From Pseudomonadota bacterium (lineage in GTDB: Bacteria > Pseudomonadota > Gammaproteobacteria > Xanthomonadales > Marinicellaceae): a DNA stretch of 9,263 nucleotides. The notes beneath the pieces were generated by a model. It had not been told where the DNA came from. It worked only from the letters and a program-made list of their open reading frames with translations, and did no database searches. The stretch spans positions 1 to 9,263 of the forward strand of contig QQUO01000056.1 in the NCBI GenBank assembly GCA_008501575.1. The letters run 5' to 3'. The position numbers were made by a program, and so were the translations under genes. Positions within the stretch are counted from its first letter, which is position 1. Each line of letters begins with the position of its first letter. Below, piece after piece: positions 6,750-9,263 of the stretch.

Positions 6750-6922
6750 TAATAAGCCTTTTAAAACTATATTTTGACCTTATAACTAATGGTGTCTTAA
6801 ACTAAGATATTTACTCAATTTTGAGTTGGTGAAGTTTCCGGTGGCCTTCGTGGCTCCTTATTTTGGCTTAAACTCGACTCATAAAATTATGCAAAAATCG
6901 CACATTATATTTAAAAACCTAC

Positions 6923-6928
6923 AGGAGG
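6923..6928 (+). promoter_or_regulatory. Perfect Shine-Dalgarno of sodB
   Basis: AGGAGG lies six bases before the sodB ATG at 6935. It fixes the start and predicts strong translation, in clear contrast with the weak ribosome sites of most other genes in the window. Confidence 0.85.
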
Positions 6929-6934
6929 AACATC

Positions 6935-7513
6935 ATGTCATTTGAATTACCTGATTTACCCTATGCCAAAGATGCATTAGAGCCCCATATATCGGAAGAA
7001 ACATTAAACTTCCATCACGGCAAACACCACAACGCCTATGTCAACAACCTTAATAACTTGATAAAAGGCACCGAATACGAAAATATGTCACTGGAAGACA
7101 TCGTTCTTAAATCAGATGGTGGTATTTTTAACAATGCCGCACAAATCTGGAACCACACTTTCTACTTTAACGGTTTCTCACCGGACGGTGGCGGCGAACC
7201 TCAAGGCGAACTGGCCGATAAAATTAATAAAGCCTTTGGCAGCTTCGATGAATTCGTTAATAAATTCAACGCATTGGGCTTAGCCACATTTGGCTCCGGT
7301 TGGGTCTGGCTGGTACAAGACAAATCCGGTGATCTAAAAATTGTCAATTCTTTCAACGCCGGCAATCCCATGACCGACGGGTATCATCCACTATTAACCT
7401 GTGATGTCTGGGAACACGCCTACTACGTTGACACCCGCAATGACCGTGGCGCATATATCAAAAATTTCTGGAACATTGTTAACTGGGACTTTGTCGCGAA
7501 CAATTTAAAATAA
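6935..7513 (+). CDS. sodB: Iron superoxide dismutase SodB
   Basis: A 192-residue cytoplasmic superoxide dismutase of the Fe/Mn family, which converts superoxide to O2 and hydrogen peroxide. All metal ligands are present: H27 (NFHHGKHH), H74 (IWNHTFY), D157 and H161 (DVWEHAYY). The active-site glutamine Q70 within NNAAQIWNHTF and the overall closeness to E. coli SodB (MSFELPDLPYAKDALEPHIS at the start) point to the iron form rather than the manganese form. It has no signal peptide. Length is normal for SodB. It is transcribed alone, between the divergent fumC region and a strong terminator. In E. coli sodB is raised by iron sufficiency through Fur and the small RNA RyhB; the long untranslated stretch here would allow similar control, but no such small RNA site was identified. 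Confidence 0.97.
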   Translation: MSFELPDLPYAKDALEPHISEETLNFHHGKHHNAYVNNLNNLIKGTEYENMSLEDIVLKSDGGIFNNAAQIWNHTFYFNGFSPDGGGEPQGELADKINKAFGSFDEFVNKFNALGLATFGSGWVWLVQDKSGDLKIVNSFNAGNPMTDGYHPLLTCDVWEHAYYVDTRNDRGAYIKNFWNIVNWDFVANNLK

Positions 7514-7536
7514 TTTTCAGCTTTTATTAAACTTGT

Positions 7537-7562
7537 AAGCCGGCCATCGTGCCGGCTTTTTT
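7537..7562 (+). terminator. Rho-independent terminator after sodB
   Basis: AAGCCGGC (7537-7544) and GCCGGCTT (7551-7558) form a perfect eight-base, GC-rich stem around a six-base loop (CATCGT), ending in six T at 7557-7562. It lies 24 bases after the sodB stop and separates it from the methyltransferase gene. The reverse strand lacks an equally good T tract. Confidence 0.92.
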
Positions 7563-7634
7563 GTCCAGAATAATTATACGCTTTGCATCATTCTGTTTTC
7601 CCCGAAAATTAGGAAGTGTTAGAATTACCGTATT

Positions 7635-7651
7635 ATTAGACTGGATTAGAC
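7635..7651 (+). repeat. Direct repeat at the methyltransferase start
   Basis: ATTAGAC occurs at 7635-7641 and 7645-7651, three bases apart, directly against the ATG at 7652. A third TTAGA lies at 7619-7623. The copies overlap the ribosome-binding region and a TATTAT (7631-7636) that could be a -10, though no matching -35 was found. Confidence 0.3.
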
Positions 7652-8374
7652 ATGGCTTTAAAATTTTGGAAGAAGTTCGAAAAAAGTGATTTTTTTCAAT
7701 CAGCAAAATTAAAATTAAGACAATCTTATGGCCGAGAGCCTAAATTTAATGTTGAAAAGACATGTGACATCACCGTATTTGGCGACTGGGGACTGCCCCT
7801 CAATGCCTTAAACCCAAACGACATTGTCTATAGTTTTGGTGTTTGTGATGATATTGACTTCGAATTGGCCTTAATTAAATTAAAAAACGTCCATGTTTTT
7901 GCTTTTGACCCAACCCCTTATTCCGTTGATTGGATGGCTCAACAATCTTTACCTAAAGAACTCCAGTTTTATCCCCTGGCGGCAGCTGCTCAAGATGGGG
8001 AGTTTTATTTATACCCATTGGTTAATAAAAAAGGCAAGAAATCGACCATTATGTACAGTTTTAGCAGCCACCAGGAAGCTCGGAATGACGGGGTTTTGGT
8101 CAAAGCGCTGTCATTAAAGTCCACCATGGAAAAATTAAACCATAACACCATTGATGTGTTAAAAATGGATATAGAAGGGGCCGAATTTGCATTTATTAAA
8201 AGTGTTATCGAAAGTGATATCAGACCTCGACTCATTATGGTTGAATTTCACCATCGATTTAAGGATTTTGACAAACAAGACACCATAGATACAGTGGCTT
8301 TATTACGTCAGGCCGGTTACCAGATTGTCTATATTTCACCGGCGGGTCGAGAAATGTGCTTTTTTTATCAATAA
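7652..8374 (+). CDS. FkbM-family SAM-dependent methyltransferase
   Basis: A 240-residue class I methyltransferase. The SAM-binding motif I is seen in DIVYSFGVCDDIDFE (57-71), where the usual GxGxG is replaced by SFGVCDD, as is common in this family. The acidic end of strand 2 is FAFDPTP (83-89, D86). The FkbM signature DVLKMDIEGAE is at 168-178, followed by MVEFHHRF (196-203). FkbM proteins O-methylate sugars or other small hydroxylated substrates, often in polysaccharide or lipid-linked pathways; the substrate here cannot be read. No signal peptide or membrane helix is seen. An in-frame TAG a few codons upstream excludes an earlier ATG. The ribosome site is weak (GGA, about five bases before the ATG). 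It stands alone between the sodB terminator and nhaD, with no glycan cluster around it. Confidence 0.85.
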   Translation: MALKFWKKFEKSDFFQSAKLKLRQSYGREPKFNVEKTCDITVFGDWGLPLNALNPNDIVYSFGVCDDIDFELALIKLKNVHVFAFDPTPYSVDWMAQQSLPKELQFYPLAAAAQDGEFYLYPLVNKKGKKSTIMYSFSSHQEARNDGVLVKALSLKSTMEKLNHNTIDVLKMDIEGAEFAFIKSVIESDIRPRLIMVEFHHRFKDFDKQDTIDTVALLRQAGYQIVYISPAGREMCFFYQ

Positions 8375-8533
8375 ACAGCCGTTAAAATTGCAATTTGTCA
8401 CAATAAAACAAATCAAAGAAACCTTTGTATAAATCTGGATCGATGGAACTTTAACACCATCTCAGGAGCCCTACTTTTGGTTATAACTCGATTCACGATT
8501 TGCGCATAGGTCTCTTAAACTATTTAACACCAG

Positions 8534-8547
8534 AAGATAGTTATCTT
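8534..8547. promoter_or_regulatory. Inverted repeat upstream of nhaD
   Basis: AAGATA and TATCTT form perfect six-base arms around GT. The site ends 25 bases before the chosen nhaD ATG and one base before an alternative in-frame ATG at 8549. It could be an operator or affect ribosome access. It has no T tract, so it is not a terminator. Confidence 0.3.
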
Positions 8548-8572
8548 AATGGTTTTTCGGATTGATGAAGTA

Positions 8573-9263
8573 ATGACAATAATAAACATAAATCTTTATA
8601 AATATGTGCTGCTGATCATTGGCCTGGTTTTACCGGTTATCGGTTTTGCAGAAACCGCCACCCACAGTCTTAACTTAACCAATCACTGGGTGGGTTATGC
8701 GATATTGGTCATTTTTACGATTGCTTATGTGTTTGTTATTTTGGAAGAAAAAACCCACCTCAGCAAATCAAAACCGGTGTTATTAGCCGCCGGTATAATC
8801 TGGATTATTATTGCCTGGTCACAATTACAAGTGGGTCATGAAGAATGGGTTGAACAAGCCATTCATCATGACTTTTTAGAATATGCGGAATTATTCTTTT
8901 TCCTCCTGGTGGCGATGACTTATATCAATGCCATCGCCGAACGCGGCGTCTTTAATGCCTTGCGCGATTGGTTGACAACCAAAGGTTTTTCATACCGACA
9001 GTTATTCTGGTTAACCGGCTTTTTGGCTTTTTTCTTGTCCCCGATTGCCGATAATCTAACCACCTCATTAATTATGTGTGCCGTAATATTGGCGGTCGGT
9101 AAAGACCAACCTCAATTTATTGCCTTAAGCTGCATTAACATTGTGGTGGCCGCCAATGCCGGTGGTGCTTTCAGCCCCTTTGGAGACATCACAACTCTGA
9201 TGGTGTGGCAAAGCGGCATCATCCCTTTTCAGGATTTCTTTAAACTGTTTTTACCTTCATTGG
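8573..9263 (+). CDS. nhaD: Na+/H+ antiporter NhaD (N-terminal 230 residues, cut by window edge)
   Basis: A frame open to the right edge encodes the first half of an inner-membrane Na+(Li+)/H+ antiporter of the NhaD type, within the ion transporter superfamily, which exports sodium at the cost of protons and gives salt and alkali tolerance. It begins with a signal-like segment (about residues 8-26, ending VIGFA before ETATHS), as in other NhaD proteins. Membrane segments follow at about 39-56, 68-84, 105-121, 143-158, 163-176 and 182-199. The conserved half-helix motifs SPIADNLTT (156-164) and NAGGAFSPFGD (195-205) contain the charged residues expected for ion exchange. The start is chosen at 8573 because it leads directly to the signal segment; an in-frame ATG at 8549 would add eight residues, and neither has a strong Shine-Dalgarno. 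NhaD and salt-linked physiology suggest a marine or halotolerant host. Confidence 0.9.
   Translation, partial: MTIININLYKYVLLIIGLVLPVIGFAETATHSLNLTNHWVGYAILVIFTIAYVFVILEEKTHLSKSKPVLLAAGIIWIIIAWSQLQVGHEEWVEQAIHHDFLEYAELFFFLLVAMTYINAIAERGVFNALRDWLTTKGFSYRQLFWLTGFLAFFLSPIADNLTTSLIMCAVILAVGKDQPQFIALSCINIVVAANAGGAFSPFGDITTLMVWQSGIIPFQDFFKLFLPSL

Larger units (their letters stand above)
6579..6934. other. Divergent intergenic region fumC/sodB (356 bases)
   Basis: No gene was found here on either strand; the longest frames are a few codons. It holds the fumC promoter, an inverted repeat and a Fur-like site. A weak plus-strand promoter candidate is TTGACC at 6774 with TAAACT at 6798 (spacer 18). Sequence words shared with the region before nhaD (GGTGTCTTAAACTA at 6791 and the TTTTGG...AACTCGA block at 6861-6881) are also here. 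A sodB transcript starting near 6810 would have a leader of some 125 bases, long enough for control by RNA structure or a small RNA. Confidence 0.6.

Noticed and set aside
6841..6858. Possible hairpin GGCC...GGCT in the sodB upstream region
   Set aside because: The stem is only four pairs with a G-T pair and no T tract follows, so neither a terminator nor a convincing leader structure is supported.
8005..8235. Minus-strand frame of 76 codons inside the methyltransferase gene
   Set aside because: It overlaps the conserved FkbM signature on the other strand and has no ribosome site.
8395..8433. TTGTCA and TATAAA as an nhaD promoter
   Set aside because: They are separated by 27 bases, far outside the usual 15-19.
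1..9263. CRISPR array, insertion sequence, tRNA or rRNA
   Set aside because: No regularly spaced repeats, transposase motifs, terminal repeats or conserved RNA sequences were seen on either strand.

Overview
The window looks like chromosomal DNA of a gammaproteobacterium of moderate to low GC. The gene set points that way: MiaE, NhaD, an iron-type SodB very close to the enterobacterial protein, and class II FumC. A marine genus such as Marinicella would fit, but that is a guess from gene content and base composition only.

Layout. Positions 1-454 hold a visibly AT-rich edge with a 33-residue membrane peptide and, in an overlapping frame, the start of an unrecognised membrane-anchored protein cut by the window edge. 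The two frames overlap at a run of eight T that contains a -1 slippery heptamer. Positions 455-6578 hold six genes on the minus strand, read right to left and almost without gaps: fumC, an exported protein with an internal repeat, a NarL-type histidine kinase, its response regulator, miaE, and a family 2-like glycosyltransferase. The gaps are 1, 1, 14, 12 and 0 bases, so this is very probably one operon headed by fumC. A good sigma-70-like promoter lies just upstream of fumC. A 356-base divergent intergenic region follows, with the fumC promoter, a Fur-box-like site and long sequence in front of sodB. On the plus strand come sodB with a perfect Shine-Dalgarno and a strong terminator, an FkbM-family methyltransferase, and the first 230 codons of nhaD.

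How the genes may work together. FumC (oxygen-stable fumarase), SodB (superoxide removal) and MiaE (oxygen-dependent tRNA hydroxylation, known in Salmonella to affect growth on C4 dicarboxylates) share an aerobic-respiration theme. The two-component system and its exported neighbour sit inside that operon and have no known signal. They are the best candidate for an undescribed regulatory unit. The glycosyltransferase and FkbM methyltransferase have no visible link to it. No CRISPR array, insertion sequence, tRNA or rRNA was seen.
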